A stretch of 64,000 bases of DNA from Gracilaria domingensis (GCA_022539475.1 VCMS01000103.1:99692-163691), one strand, 5' to 3'; positions 8,912 to 20,146 are shown, counted from the first letter of the stretch. Made by a program: numbers and translations. Notes: generated from the sequence alone by a model not told the origin.

Positions 8912-10949
8912 GATTCGAGACACTTAACAGCTCCGACCTATGTCCCTTCGGCAAGTGAATGACTCTGAGACAGGGGTCCTTGTGCTCAATTACGTTCTTC
9001 CCTTGCCATTCCTGCCGTCTCAGCCTGGCATACCCGCACCATGATGGGTTGGCTGGGCCATCATATGGGTCTCCTCGAACAAGTCCGTGCTCCTCAGATT
9101 CCGGAAGAGCTGTAGGTAACTCTTCATCGAATGACCCCCCACCTGTCTCTTGCTGATCGTCTGGCGCAGCATCTTTCTCGACGGTGACAACCGGTTGAAC
9201 TGTCACAGAAAGAAGCTCTTCGTCGTCCACAAATGCAGAACTGCCTGCGTTCTCTGCATTCGCTCCCTCTTCCAGTGCCACGAACTGAACCTTCATCGAC
9301 CTTCCTCTCAGCACATGTTCATTTAGTTGAGACATCAGGTCATCCGGTGTCATGCTGTTCAGAGTAGATCTCATCTGTTGTGTGAAAGTCTTTCTCCGTT
9401 TCTTCCTCGGCGGAGCCCGCTGTTCTTCTTCAGAGCTATCCAGAACTTCTATGGCACCTCTATTTCGGCCGTGCTCAATTTCCCTATAACTCACCTGCGC
9501 CCGTTCTCGTGCACTTCTTCGCGGCTCCCCTTCTTCACTGGCAGATGTTGCAGCAGCAGCAGCCGGAGTCCTTCTCTTCGTCACGGACTGCTTCACTGGT
9601 GCGGGGGGCGGAATGACCTTGAGCATCGTCCGCAATCGATTCTGAACGGAAGTCGTGGCAGTTCTAATTGAGTTCGTCCTGCTCCGAACACGCGGCAATG
9701 TGTTGAAGTTCACAAATTGTCCCAAAAGGAACTGATACAGAGCTGCGTTGTTGTCTGGGTCTTCAACGTCATCTTCATTCGATGGAGCTGAAAGACTGAC
9801 TTCGCGTTTCAGGAACACTTCCATGGACTCTTCCTCGTTCAGTTCATTCCTCACTGCTCTAGCCGCGCGGAACTAAGACACTGCTCTATCATAAAAGAAA
9901 CCTCGAACCTCCTCAAAGCTTTTCCATTGCTTTGTCTTCGTCGACTTGCCCTTCAATAGAAACATATGAAGACAATCAAGAATGAAGGAAAACTCCTCGG
10001 CATCCAAAGCATATAGCGGAGTATGGGACAGATGTGTGAGACCTATGTCACTCACACTCTCACATATATCCTCGAAATGGGCCAGCATTCCCTCACGAGA
10101 CATGAGTTGCAGGGCAACATTGGCATATCTCAGATACTGACGCTCTTGCACAGTCCCAATCAGTTGGCTCTCCTTCAACACTTCTGTCATTTCTGCAGGA
10201 TCCGCGTCTGCCGGCGTCACCCCCTCAACATCTTCAATTAGAATGGCGACCACACTAACTATAGAGTGTATCCTGTCTGCAAGCATCATCCTTCGCATGA
10301 TACTCGTCGACTCGTTGAGGTACGAAGCAACACATAACAATTCCTTCATCCCAATGGGCCTCCCATCTCTTCGTATTAGCAGATTGCAACACAAAAACTT
10401 GGCTAGTCGCTTCCACCTCGGTGCGCCAGTCGCTGCCAAATATTGTATAGCTTTCAGAGGATGCAAACCATCTACAATGAAGCACTTCTTCGTTAGGCGT
10501 CCCTTGTCGGTATCCCTCTCTCCCGTAGTAGCATCTTGTAAGACCACCACTGTAGAACTCATTGACTGCAATATCCCCCGCTCCTCCATATCCTTCACAA
10601 GGGCTTCAGCGTGGCGTTTACGTACTCCACGGCGTAAATTGGGCACAGTGTCCACGAGAGTGATATCAACAGTAAGAACAACCATCCGGTAGTGATTGAG
10701 GTTCACTTTTGGGACCTTCTGACGAATTCGTCTGTACGTCTTGCTCCGAGTAGGTGTCCCTTGTGTTCCACACCGCTCGCCAGAAACACTTGAACGTGCC
10801 ATTCTTGCGGACAGAAGCACAACGTCATCGTCCTGCTGCTCCGCAGTTTGTGGTGCAGTTTGGGGTACAGATGGACCAGCTCCTTGTGTGGATTGTGCAT
10901 CCGCGTCTGTAAGGAGACCTTTTATGATCTCATCTTCCTCTTCTTGCAC
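8739..10949 (-). CDS. Large protein with ParB/sulfiredoxin-like segment, interrupted by a TAG
   Basis: A single minus frame runs from about 10,949 to 8739 with one in-frame TAG at 9873-9875. The first part has a segment reminiscent of ParB/Srx domains. It reads LRRGVRKRHAEALVKDMEERG, then KCFIVDGLHPLKAIQYLAA, the VDGxxRxxA-like signature with His-Pro in place of the usual residues. A helical region of about 150 residues follows. The second part is low-complexity, with basic nuclear-localisation-like runs (PPRKKRRK), acidic patches and a Ser/Arg block. The assignment rests on pattern only. The terminal about 50 codons overlap the HAD gene antisense and may be read-through. It follows the 10,922-11,617 frame with a 28 bp overlap, so the two may once have been one protein. 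A transposon-encoded origin is likely, given the next gene upstream. Confidence 0.4.
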
Positions 10950-11617
10950 AGCCGTCTCGTGCTGAACCGTCTGTTTCGACGCAGAAGTTCCCTTGTGTCC
11001 ACGGTCTGATTCATCGCAGGAGATGCCCTTCTCGACGCAGTGGGCTTCGTAGCGGAGGTATACTTTGTTTGGCTTGTCCGCTTCCTAGCTGGGAATGATC
11101 TCGTCTCCATAGTCCGCTTCGTAACAGAAGACGGACCGGCCCGCGGAGGTGCTACTGATGCGCTACCTCTCGGTGTTGATGAACTTCGAATTGGCTCCGT
11201 GCGGCTCGTCGGCGTCATCACCTCACTCATAGCGCTCACCGTTCGTCGCTTGGACGCTGGAATGCTGGCTGCCACCGGTTCCATCATTTTCTCATCCCAA
11301 GGAGCGGCCGTCCGGAGATCTTGGATGTATTGTGGAAGATCCAGGCCCTCCGCCCGGTAAGGATAGAACGTCTGACCGCTTCGACTGATGAGAATATTAT
11401 GAACCACCACAAGACCTGGGTCCAATTGCTTCCCGAGCAACTCGCGGCGTAGAACACTTCCAATTCCATGCAACAACGCTTCCCCGACTATCACCTTTCC
11501 TTCATTCTCAATATCCATCTGCAGAGAAACCCGCATTCCACCTTGCAATGATCGAGTGCTCCGCCGAGTGCGAGGAGTCACGCTTTGCGTACGGTTTCGA
11601 ACACGAGTTGGCTTCAT
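10922..11617 (-). CDS. Basic Ser/Thr/Arg-rich protein, probable N-terminal part of the same gene
   Basis: A 231-codon frame from ATG 11,617 begins MKPTRVRNRTQSVTPRTRRS. After a compact segment at residues 25-110 (GKVIVGEALLHGIGSVLRREL, then HNILISRSGQTFYPYRAEGL) it becomes a long disordered basic tail. The tail ends LCKKRKMRS while the next frame (VQEEEDEIIKGL) is already open. I see no family. The two frames overlap by 28 bp and differ by one register, so a frameshift mutation, or less likely programmed frameshifting, would join them. Confidence 0.4.
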   Translation of the reverse strand: MKPTRVRNRTQSVTPRTRRSTRSLQGGMRVSLQMDIENEGKVIVGEALLHGIGSVLRRELLGKQLDPGLVVVHNILISRSGQTFYPYRAEGLDLPQYIQDLRTAAPWDEKMMEPVAASIPASKRRTVSAMSEVMTPTSRTEPIRSSSTPRGSASVAPPRAGPSSVTKRTMETRSFPARKRTSQTKYTSATKPTASRRASPAMNQTVDTRELLRRNRRFSTRRLCKKRKMRS

Positions 11618-12061
11618 GTTGAACAGCTATTGCAGTGAAAGGTGTATATCAACAATACGCTCGCTCTGGACGATACAAGAACGGAGGCGAGCCTTTAAAT
11701 GGCGAGGTAGGCTAGGCACCAACGCTTTCGGCAGCTCCTTCCAGCGCACTGCCAGTCTCGTCCGTGTCCTGTCCGTGGCCGCTCGCAGGCTGATTGTACG
11801 CTTTAGAGTCCTGGAGTTCGCGCATTGATGACTCACGCGAGCAATGATCGCGCTCTCTAATCGTGCTCTTCAAATGCTTTGCATAGTAGTCAAGAGTACA
11901 CTCATTCAATTTCATGTACAGCCTACTCCCGCCAATACACGTGGACAGCGGCGCCAACGTACCGGCGGCGGGGTGTAGCGAAATCACTGCGGGGCGGCGT
12001 GTTTTGGGAGGTCCTGGGAAGGCGCCGGAATGTGGCCAGAACATGCCCGCGGGCGGAGAGG
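11618..12061. other. Intergenic, GC-rich right part
   Basis: No gene is supported. The right end (12,042-12,061) contains atgcccgcgggcgg, which matches the inner end of the MITE arm at 12,156 and may be the terminus of another copy. Confidence 0.4.
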
Positions 12062-12213
12062 GGGTCGGTCGTGTTAGGGTAGGTACCCTAACACGACCGG
12101 ACCACCCCGCCCGCGGGCATAAAATCGCACATTTTTCAAAAAATCGCCCAAAACGTGCCCGCGGGCGGGGGGGTCCGGTCGTGTTAGGGTACCTAGCCTA
12201 ACACGACCGACCC
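12062..12213. mobile_element. 112 bp MITE with 38 bp TIRs inside a palindrome of like termini
   Basis: The inner element (12,082-12,193) starts ggtaccctaacacgaccgg and ends with its reverse complement. The 38-base arms 12,082-12,119 and 12,156-12,193 differ at one position. It is flanked by TA on both sides (12,080-12,081 and 12,194-12,195), which fits a TA target duplication. The flanks are themselves inverted: gggtcggtcgtgttagg on the left and cctaacacgaccgaccc on the right. These are the same terminal sequence family in opposite orientation. There is no coding capacity. The TA target suggests mobilisation by a Tc1/mariner-type transposase, but no partner is visible. Confidence 0.8.
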
Positions 12214-12406
12214 TCACTGTGAAAGAACAGTTTTTTATTGACAGTGTCAGCCGAAGATTGGGTTCTATTAGCGATTGTTTCGTTGGTGAATGCGAGGAAG
12301 GGGATATGGAGTTCAAGGAAATGGACATGAACGATTTCGGAAGTAGCACAGGATCACAAGAAAAGGCACCACAAGGTGAACATGTAGAGAATGGAGCCCT
12401 TAATGT

Positions 12407-15400
12407 TTAAGGCTGTACAAGATCAACGTGCTCAGTTGGTCCTTCATCTGAATCATGATAGAATCGATTGATGTAGAATCGGTGTTGAAACCATTGAAGT
12501 GGAGGACAAAAAGGTGGAGCAGGGTAGTTTGATCGAACAACATGGACAGTTCCCTCTAGTGCAGAAGCCGGAACCATCCCGTACCAAGGAGTTAACTCTA
12601 TGATAGTCTCCGCTTTGGAATGACGAGGGAACGGAAGAGTGTGGTTCTTTTCATCGTTTGTAGCCCACCGTAAAGATATGCATTTCAATATGTGGTCGAT
12701 GTTTGTTGCGGGGGGTAAAACCTCGAAATACCGGACGAATGCCACCTCTGGTGCGGTAAGTGCAGAATCAAGGAGAGATATTCGAATCAGAGTGACTACC
12801 TGGGCAACCCAAGTCTCTGAATCTTCTCCGCTTACCAATACAGTGGAAGACTTTGGCTTTCTACTGGGACCAATGCTGGAGAAGCGAAGACTCGTTGGAT
12901 GATGGGGTATTTAGGTCGTCCCAGCCTAAGTGCCTTAGAAGACGAATCGAAGTGTTCAAGAGTCGGAACGAAACCGCCTTTCACGAGGGCCGAATTCACC
13001 AGAGTTATCCTTGTCTTTTCTGGGCAGTATGTAATAGAGTGCTCATCCAGTGTTTCTTTCACGAAACTGAGGAAAGGAGGAAGGGCCTGTTCACCAATTT
13101 GGTCAAGAATCGACCATGTGTCCTTACTTGAGAACATCTCTCTAACAGCAGTCCATGTTTTTGAACTGGAAATACTTGAAAAACAGTGTTGAAGAGCTCG
13201 TAAAATGAAAGAACGCCCTCTCATTGCAAATCGAGGAAGCTGTGTGGAAGTTCCTGGTAAACCTGGATTACGCTGGTAAGGAGTATGGCCATTCCATTGC
13301 TTTCTAACATGTCCGTGCTCAATGGAGCGAATAGTCTCCTCCACAGCCATTGTTGTTCTTCTGGACGTCTTTTTGTAGTGTCTCTTAAATAGCAGGTGTG
13401 CATGTTCGTATATGCCTGCGTCGTAGTACTTGATACTTCCCATACGGCGAATATCGTCCACGAGATGATCGAGAAGATGAAACTTCAGAGTTCCCAGTCT
13501 GGAGGAATGAAAATCCGCCAGAGTTTTTGTTGCGGAACGCTTGAAAGCTTCAATCTCCGAACTAAGACACAGTAGAGAGCTTTCAGTCCAATACGGGTCA
13601 CGATTGTATCTGAATAAGGTCGAAAGCAAGTCCGAGTACTGAGAGAAAACGGTTGTGATTGGGGCAACGTCCTGTTCTCCACAGCATATGTCAAAGAATG
13701 CTCCTATGAGGGGGAAGACCATGTCAAGTGCTTTGTAGTTTTTGGCCTCCAGCATTCCACGGAGACCGTCTTTCGTGAAGATACCATTCAAAGATTTGCC
13801 TTTCTCCTGCGTGGAGAAATCGATATGTAAACCTTTGGCAGGAAGATCGCGTCCTATGGCAGCTAGAATTGCGTTTGCATGGTTGAGGAGTTGGGTGCGT
13901 ATCGTTCGAAATTAACACGATGCAGATGTTCCTATTGTGGTGCACAGGGTGTCTGACTGCAGTCTCTCGATTGTGGCCGTTTTTATCAGCTTCTAGATGC
14001 CGAGATGCAAGTTGTGTAATGGTTCGAATGAGAACAGACTGTATGGAGACAATCCCGGGATCATTCCAAGGCTTACGGAAGTTTCAAAGAACGAAGGAAT
14101 GAGAGATATGGAATTTGAACGCATCAGAGTATCCGCTTGAGATCTCCTCTCCCTCGCACGACGTGGACGTCTTTCCGCCTTGTCTTTTTGTGCATGTTGC
14201 AAGATAGCTGTGTATGTCTTTCGGATGCTTTTCGTGTGCTTTTGAGAACGTCCGTTGAATGAGGTGGGAATAGGACTGCGTAAAGATGAGCGAGGGGCTT
14301 TGCATCTATGACACGGGCTTTCCGTTTTGGTCCCATGAAGAATGGACAGAATGTCCTTAGCCTCAGGAATATCTGCACAATAACTTGCAAGCAGAGGGTG
14401 GCACACTCGACTTAGTTTGTCTTCGCCGATGAACTGAAAACCTTTCTGCGTGAGATTTAGAATGGGCTCCAGGACTTGACGAAGAGATTCTTGAAGGATT
14501 TGCATCCTGGACTCGCGTAGAGACTTGCTAGAAACGAATTGCATTGCGTGTGCTTCAGATGCGGAAACCTCGATCAGTGTGGTAGGGAAGTATGCCACTA
14601 CTGTGAGGTCATCACGGATGCACTTACGCCGTAGCTCGTCGGAGAAGTTGACAAACATGAGGTGAAGAGGATAGACGGTAACCGATGTTTGCTTTAGAGT
14701 TGTTGAAGACTTATCGGTGTATACCTGCAGAAGACCTACGAGAGATTCACTGTAACTTATGTCTTGGGAGTACCACACTATTCTACTATCCAAAGAGCCC
14801 ATGACCATTTCCTTAAGTTTTGAGGTGGCGTCTCTTGCGAGAGAGCCGGACATGGGGTGAGATATTTTCGTGGTGTGGTCTGAGGTATAGGGTGGAAGAA
14901 TGTGTTTTCGTTGTTAGCGAACTGGAGCTGTTTCACAAGTGTCTGAACGGGGTCTCTCGTGTAGAGGGTGGCGCTGAACTTACATCCTTCTGGCGAGACA
15001 GTTCTCCGATTGAAACCGTCCTTTGAGGCGTATCGTTCGAAAATGGCGTTCTTCAGTTCTGTACAGCGCTTGGAACTTGTTATGGTCTCGTTGAATCGCT
15101 TTTGCGAGAATCCCGGTTCCCGAAGGAGCCCAATTAGCTCGTCTGCCTCACGATGACCAAGGTTGGAAGCTACTGAAGCCAGACAAACCGTGAGATAATC
15201 CATATGCAAATCACCGAGGCCCTCCTCAGAAGGCACTGGGCGGGAACTGCTTCCGTGTTCTCGCTCTAATGACGCGGGTTCCGGGGAAGGGGAAACACAA
15301 TGCGAAGTGTCCGGAATGTGAGGGGCGCACGGAGTGGGGTCAACGATGTCCTCGGACACCGGAGGCTCGGGAAGGCGACAAGGGGCACTGACCGTTTCGG

Positions 15401-15584
15401 AGGATACGGCCGCGGGCGTGGAAAGCTTGAGACGCTTGCTTCTCCGAATGGGCCACCTATTGTCGTCTTCCAGCGCTGCTTTTAGACGTAACGGGCAATG
15501 GTTGACATGCTGTTGAAGAGATAAGACTCCTCGGCGAGTAACGAAGGGGCACCCACGCTTCTTATATTTACAGTAGTAGACCAT
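12407..15584 (-). pseudogene. EnSpm/CACTA-superfamily (Plavaka-like) transposase
   Basis: The gene starts at ATG 15,584 (MVYYCKYKKRGCPFVTRRG) with a C2H2/C2HC-like finger, C-x6-C then H-x3-C in LQQHVNHC, as in Plavaka-type transposases. The order then matches that family: LYTRDPVQTL; a first catalytic region LQVYTDKSSTTL; VYPLHLMFVNF; a block reading SYCADIPEAKDILSILHG followed by CHRCKAP; PLHNLHLG; and near the C-terminus KFHLLDHLVDDIRRMG with YEHAHLLFKRHYKKTSRR. It is inactive or mis-sequenced. There is a frame change near 14,850, in-frame TAG at 13,993-13,995 and TAA at about 13,912, and a further frame change near 12,840. The frame before and after the two stops is the same. The ORF set at 8.7-11.6 kb has the same orientation and could belong to the same element. 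I could not find matching element ends. Confidence 0.65.
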
Positions 15585-16480
15585 GGGAAGAAGAAATGAA
15601 CGAGAAACGACGACAAAGACTGCAAGGGAAGGTCGTCCGAAGGGAGAAGGAGGTCGAGCGACAGTCAAGATCGACGTCATGCTGAGAACGGAAAATATAT
15701 TTTGAGTTTAAATCACGTGCTGTCGTTCAAAAAGGAACGTAGGTGCACGTCGACCTCAACACAAGGGTGTACTTCTCGTATTATCTACCACTGGTTATAA
15801 ACCTGTGGTTTTGCAACGTTGTACGCTGTACACCTGTCCAATCTCGCCCACAAAAATAAATCTCTTCCCTCCACCGCCGCTGCCGCCGGTCCGACGTCCG
15901 AACCTCTGTTACCGTCGTGATCCGTGCCATCCACATCCTCGCGTTCTACTCCGCTCCGTCGTACTTTTTTCCGCCCTCGCACTCGCTACGAAGTAGCGTG
16001 CTGAGAAAGAGAATGAAGCACGCTTCATCTCTGCTTAATGAATTCCATTAAGCGGACATGAAGCGTACCTCATTCTTTTTCTCCGCCCTCGTCGGACGCC
16101 TCCATAAAGCGGACATCATCCGTATCTCACGGATGTACTCCGTGCAGTCTTTTCGTAGGTTCTCTTCCATATTCTTCTATATATCTTTGCTCTAAACTAA
16201 CCCATCCTCACCACATTTTTTCGCGCTATGCGACATGTAAACGGCAGAAAATAAGCTTTGGGTTACCGGGTTCCCGTTTTCAGCCTCCAACTCGTTCCAT
16301 TTGTTCAACTACGTTCTGCTTACGATATGTTCCATCTTGTTCTACGTCTTGCTACTAACATTGACTTGATTGAAGGTAACCACTCCTTGACGTGCGTCCT
16401 TCGTATTTCTTCCGACGTCCACAACGACTGTAAGTACGCAACCAGTTTCATTTCGTCTCTCAAGATCGATCTCTGACTGC
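15585..16480. other. Intergenic with an 81 bp imperfect palindrome
   Basis: At 16,003-16,083 the sequence gagaaagagaatgaagcac is mirrored by the inverse of cgtacctcattctttttctc (about 22 of 26 bases pair), around an inner perfect hairpin gcttaatg-aattc-cattaagc. Otherwise no gene or repeat is recognised. Confidence 0.5.
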
Positions 16481-16499
16481 TCGTGTAACCTATCACGCT

Positions 16500-16960
16500 G
16501 TATTGCCGATCTCGGTTCACTTTGTTGCGACATAGGCGTCTCTAGCTTCTCGCATCTTGCGCTACTTTTGGTTTGTTGGCAATCTTGGTTCCGCCATAGA
16601 CTCTTCTCTCTTCTCGCGTCTTGCGCTGCTTTTGGTGTATTGGCGATATTGGTTGATATTGGTTGACTGGCTCGGGCGATAGGTTCATCATTGGCGATCT
16701 TGGTTGACTAGGTTGCGCCATAGGATGGTCTCTCTCTTCTCGCGTCTTGCGTTACTTTTGGTGCATTGGCGATATGGTTTGACTTGGTTGCCTCATAGGC
16801 TCGCCTCTCTTCTCTCGCCTTACGTTGATCTTCTTGTATTGGCGATCTTGGTTGACTGGCTTGCGGGATAGGCGATTCTGGTACATGGTTGCGACATAGG
16901 CTGCTCTCTCGTTTATCGCATCTTGCGGTATGTTTGACGCATGGGCATTCTTGGTGTCGT
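16500..16960. repeat. Degenerate minisatellite, unit about 65-120 bp
   Basis: The word group cttctcgcgtcttgcg ... ttttggtgtattggcgat ... ttggttgac ... gccatagg recurs at about 16,548, 16,612, 16,735, 16,810 and 16,910 with substitutions and indels. On the minus strand a 130-codon frame crosses it and gives a repeated basic peptide (NQDRQYKKINVRREKRGEPM). A repetitive coding origin is therefore possible, but I cannot identify the gene. Confidence 0.6.
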
Positions 16961-17235
16961 TGCTTGTGAGTTCTCGCTTCGGGACCTTTCGCGTTTTACG
17001 ATGAATGGATTGCTGGTAATCTAACCGATCCCTTTCCTTCTTCTTCTTCCTTTTGCGGGTTACTAGGTCCCTCGAATTTTCTAGCGCAACGTTTCTGTTT
17101 TGCTTTATCAATGGTACGTTCCATCGCATTTCAAATGTATCCAACGGAGCATTGACTAGCTTATGGATACTTTCTGCTTGCGTATACAGGTAAATGACTT
17201 TTGATGCGTACGTAGCTCACGAGTTGCAGGTGCAG

Positions 17236-17387
17236 GTTCCTCAAGTAGGGAACCATGCATCTGGGCATGGTTCCCTACATGAGGAACGGAGAGGATGAGG
17301 CGCTTCGCGCCTCATCCTCTCGGAGTGCGTATTTGTTCTACCAATACCGCACTTTGGTGCAGGTGCCCTCTGCGGCATCTGCCGCAG
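17236..17387. repeat. Three consecutive hairpins
   Basis: Hairpin 1 has arms 17,236-17,258 and 17,265-17,287 (23 bp, one mismatch, 6-base loop). Hairpin 2 has arms 17,289-17,303 and 17,307-17,321 (15 bp perfect, loop ttc). Hairpin 3 has arms 17,370-17,377 and 17,380-17,387 (8 bp perfect, loop tc). A 70-codon plus frame crosses them but has no family signal. Confidence 0.75.
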
Positions 17388-17704
17388 ATTGCGCCTACAT
17401 CCGCTTCATCATGGGGAAATGGTACATGCAATATAGCGAAGTAGTGGTTAGCAAAAGCGGTCGATAGAAGAATAGATACGAATAAAACGGTATGATTTCA
17501 TAATGAACATCATCTGTACTAGCAACAGTATTCCATGCGTTGCAGGGTATCATTCCGCAGAAGGTATCGTGTAATGTGCACCTTAATGGAAACTGAACTT
17601 AGACTTCGCGAAATACCGTTCAGGTAGCCCTCGACTAAAGAACTAGCACGAGTGGAAAACCCACCAGTATTTACTGCACAGCGATTCTGGACGACCCTCG
17701 CCAA

Positions 17705-19980
17705 AAACTAGCATCTGCAAGAGACAGACGCAGAGACATTCTACTCCTGCGACGTGATGTCAACTCCATCTTTGAGGGAATGGGATCACCTGCCACCTTT
17801 GCGGCAGAGTACCATGCTTTTGTGGGTCAGGTTCGAACGGAAATCGCCCGTATGCGGGGTAGATTGGACACCCCGGAGGCTACTATCTTAATAGATGACG
17901 TCGCTACAGTGGCTAATGGAACCAACCACAGCGCTTGAGAGGTTTCTGCTCGTCGCTCCAATAACCCAGAGAAAGACTTTGATATCCGCTTGATATTCTT
18001 TAGATATGCTTTGGACATCCGAGTGATTTTTCGGATATCCATCTGATTTTTCGAAGTTAGATATACGGCCGATGTACCTAGGATACACGACAATGCTCAC
18101 AATATCCATACCAGTGAGATTCGTCTGATTCCTGGATGTCCGAATGATGTCCAAGCAATTCCAAGAGAGGCAATTTTGGTTTTCGAAATCATTCGTCATA
18201 TCTACCGTTATATCTTTCAAAGTAGTTGATGCATGTCTCAAGGGCATCAAAAGAGTATCATTTCGTACATCATCTGTCACATCTACTGGATGTCACAGGG
18301 ATATCATGAATATACGCAAGATATCCAGATGATATCCGAAAGACATCCGGATTTCAAGTTTACGGGGTATCATTCAAGCATCTGTATACTTCTCTGGCTA
18401 AGCACATATCCCGAAAGTCTTAGAGAGAGGATCATGCGTACGTGAATTCATCGGATTCCGACTTCTCTACGTCATATTCGTCGACGGCCTCTTCTTCCTC
18501 CTCGGATGAGAAACTTAACCGTCGCCGGTCACTTGGAACCCTTTCACGGGCTACTTTCGCCACCCAAGGGGTGATCCGCTCCCGTGCGAAGAGAAGAAAA
18601 CACTGCGGACTCACTGAGTTGAAACCTACCAATTCATTTTACGGGAAACTGTTATCATACCGTTACTATCGGTTAGAGAACACCTCAGGCGAACGCACGG
18701 CTCAGGGTAGCGTCCGAGTCAAGGACTACATCCGTAAGATGCAAATCACACTCGAGAGCGGCGAGTTTGGTGCTGAGGACCCTATTTTGGTGCTTGACGT
18801 TCTTACCCGATGCTTTTAAAAGGCCAATATACTCTGTATGAATGAAGCGCAGGCATTCGTGGCACTACCGTACTTTCTTAAAGGAATGGCAGAAGACCAA
18901 CTTAACTGCGTTCGCACATCAGCTCGAGCCGCGGAAGGCGTAGTTATATGTCAGCCCGAGGCTGTTCAATACCTTTAGAGGTCGTACACCACCCGCAACG
19001 CAATCCCCGACGCCATCTTGGCACTGCGCACCACCAAGCAGAAAACTAGTGAATCCAAAAAGACTTACTTTACACGCTTGAACAATGCGTTTCACTGTTT
19101 TGGTAACGTGTACTCCGCTTCGGAAAGGTGCACGATGTTCGTGGAAGGTCTTGATCCAGGCATTCGGGCATCGATTGCTTGATACCGGGAGCAAAACCGG
19201 AAGATATCATATCTAGAGATGGTACACAACTTCCAGACGGAAGGAGACACTCTCCGTGCGAGACAGTGTACACGCAGTCGCCCATCGAAAGCGCTCCTGG
19301 TAGAAGGATCAGACTCTTCGCTTTCCTTGATACAGGACGCCCACGCAAATGGCAGATACGATAATGTTCCACTCGCTGCGAGTAATCTTCACTCATTTGG
19401 AACCTCGAAGCTACCTACAACTACTTCCGCATCGGGCGATGACCAGGTAGGCTACGTTGGCAACGCCAGAGTTCCGGCCCCGGCACTCGCTTATGCGACT
19501 AAAGCCACTCGATTCTCTCGTCCTGGCTGGAAAGACTCGAGGCCACTAAAACCGGCAGCATTACGACCACCGGATCGATCGGGATCGGCAATATGTCACA
19601 TGGGCTACCAAAATAGGCCTATCGCACCGCGTTGCTCCTTTCTCTTACCGGAGATGACGAAAATTTATACACAGTATGAAGCGTTAACCGCAGGGGAACG
19701 GGCTCGCGTGCCCTCGACTTCGTACGAAGATGCAGTTGCTAAATACGGACAACCACAGAATTCGGATACCACCTTACCGGCACAACCCGCTCAACAGGTA
19801 CCTCGCTTCGTACCTGCACAAGGAGTTCCAGTGGAATCCCGGGATGGGAACAACCCGCGCGTGGCAGTAAATACTGACGCGAAAAACTTAGCCCGGGAGT
19901 CCCCTCTACGGGACGGGCGTCTTCTGAGCAGAAGCAGAAGAGGCCGAAAGCGCCTTCGCTTCGCTCCCCGGCAGTTGTAA
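17705..19980 (+). pseudogene. gag: Element A gag
   Basis: The N-terminal coiled-coil region (LLLRRDVNSIFEGMGSPATF) aligns with element B gag (PSDVNSVLECIGGPAAF). It is then interrupted at 17,973 by a 449 bp repeat element and resumes at about 18,430 with a Ser/Asp-rich stretch, then TELKPTNSFYGKLLSYRYYRL. An in-frame stop follows TRCF at 18,819, further frame changes occur at 18,960-19,220, and the frame stays open to 19,980. The zinc knuckle is degraded. It reads CHMGYQNRPIAPRC, where element B has an intact CHLCYTHGHISPQC, so one Cys and the His are lost. Confidence 0.7.
17973..18421. mobile_element. 449 bp GATATCC-rich TIR element inserted in gag A
   Basis: The termini are aagacttt (17,973-17,980) and aaagtctt (18,414-18,421). 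They are flanked by AGAGA on both sides (17,968-17,972 and 18,422-18,426), a 5 bp target duplication. The next bases also pair loosely (gatatccgctt against the inverse of aagcacatatc). The interior consists of irregular copies of gatatcc/gacatcc words. The two sides are parts of the same gag reading frame when compared with element B, which proves insertion. No coding capacity; the mobilising enzyme is unknown. Confidence 0.7.
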
Positions 19981-20146
19981 TATTTTCTAGGAAAGTTGCC
20001 AACACAGATGTGTACTCGAAACTCTTTGAAGTGTTGCATCGCCGGTGGATTCGCTCCCGTAACCCTCGTTTCCCGGATCGGGTCTTGACAATGACCAAGC
20101 GCAACTACAAAGTATACGCCGACTTGGGCTTGTCAAACCAGTTTAT

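Noticed and set aside
10922-10949. Programmed frameshift between the two overlapping minus frames
   Set aside because: No recognisable slippery heptamer plus pseudoknot is visible, and a TAG further on shows ordinary decay; kept only as a possibility in the feature note.
16720-16735. tggtctctctcttctcg as a primer binding site for element A
   Set aside because: It is part of the minisatellite unit, no LTR precedes it, and it does not match the B and C primer-site pattern beyond the first seven bases.
17960-18370. CRISPR-like array in the GATATCC repeats
   Set aside because: Words are degenerate with no constant repeat or spacer length, and the block has TIRs and a target duplication; the genome is eukaryotic.
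19739-20104. Minus-strand 121-codon frame over gag A
   Set aside because: Shadow of gag on the plus strand, with no independent signal.
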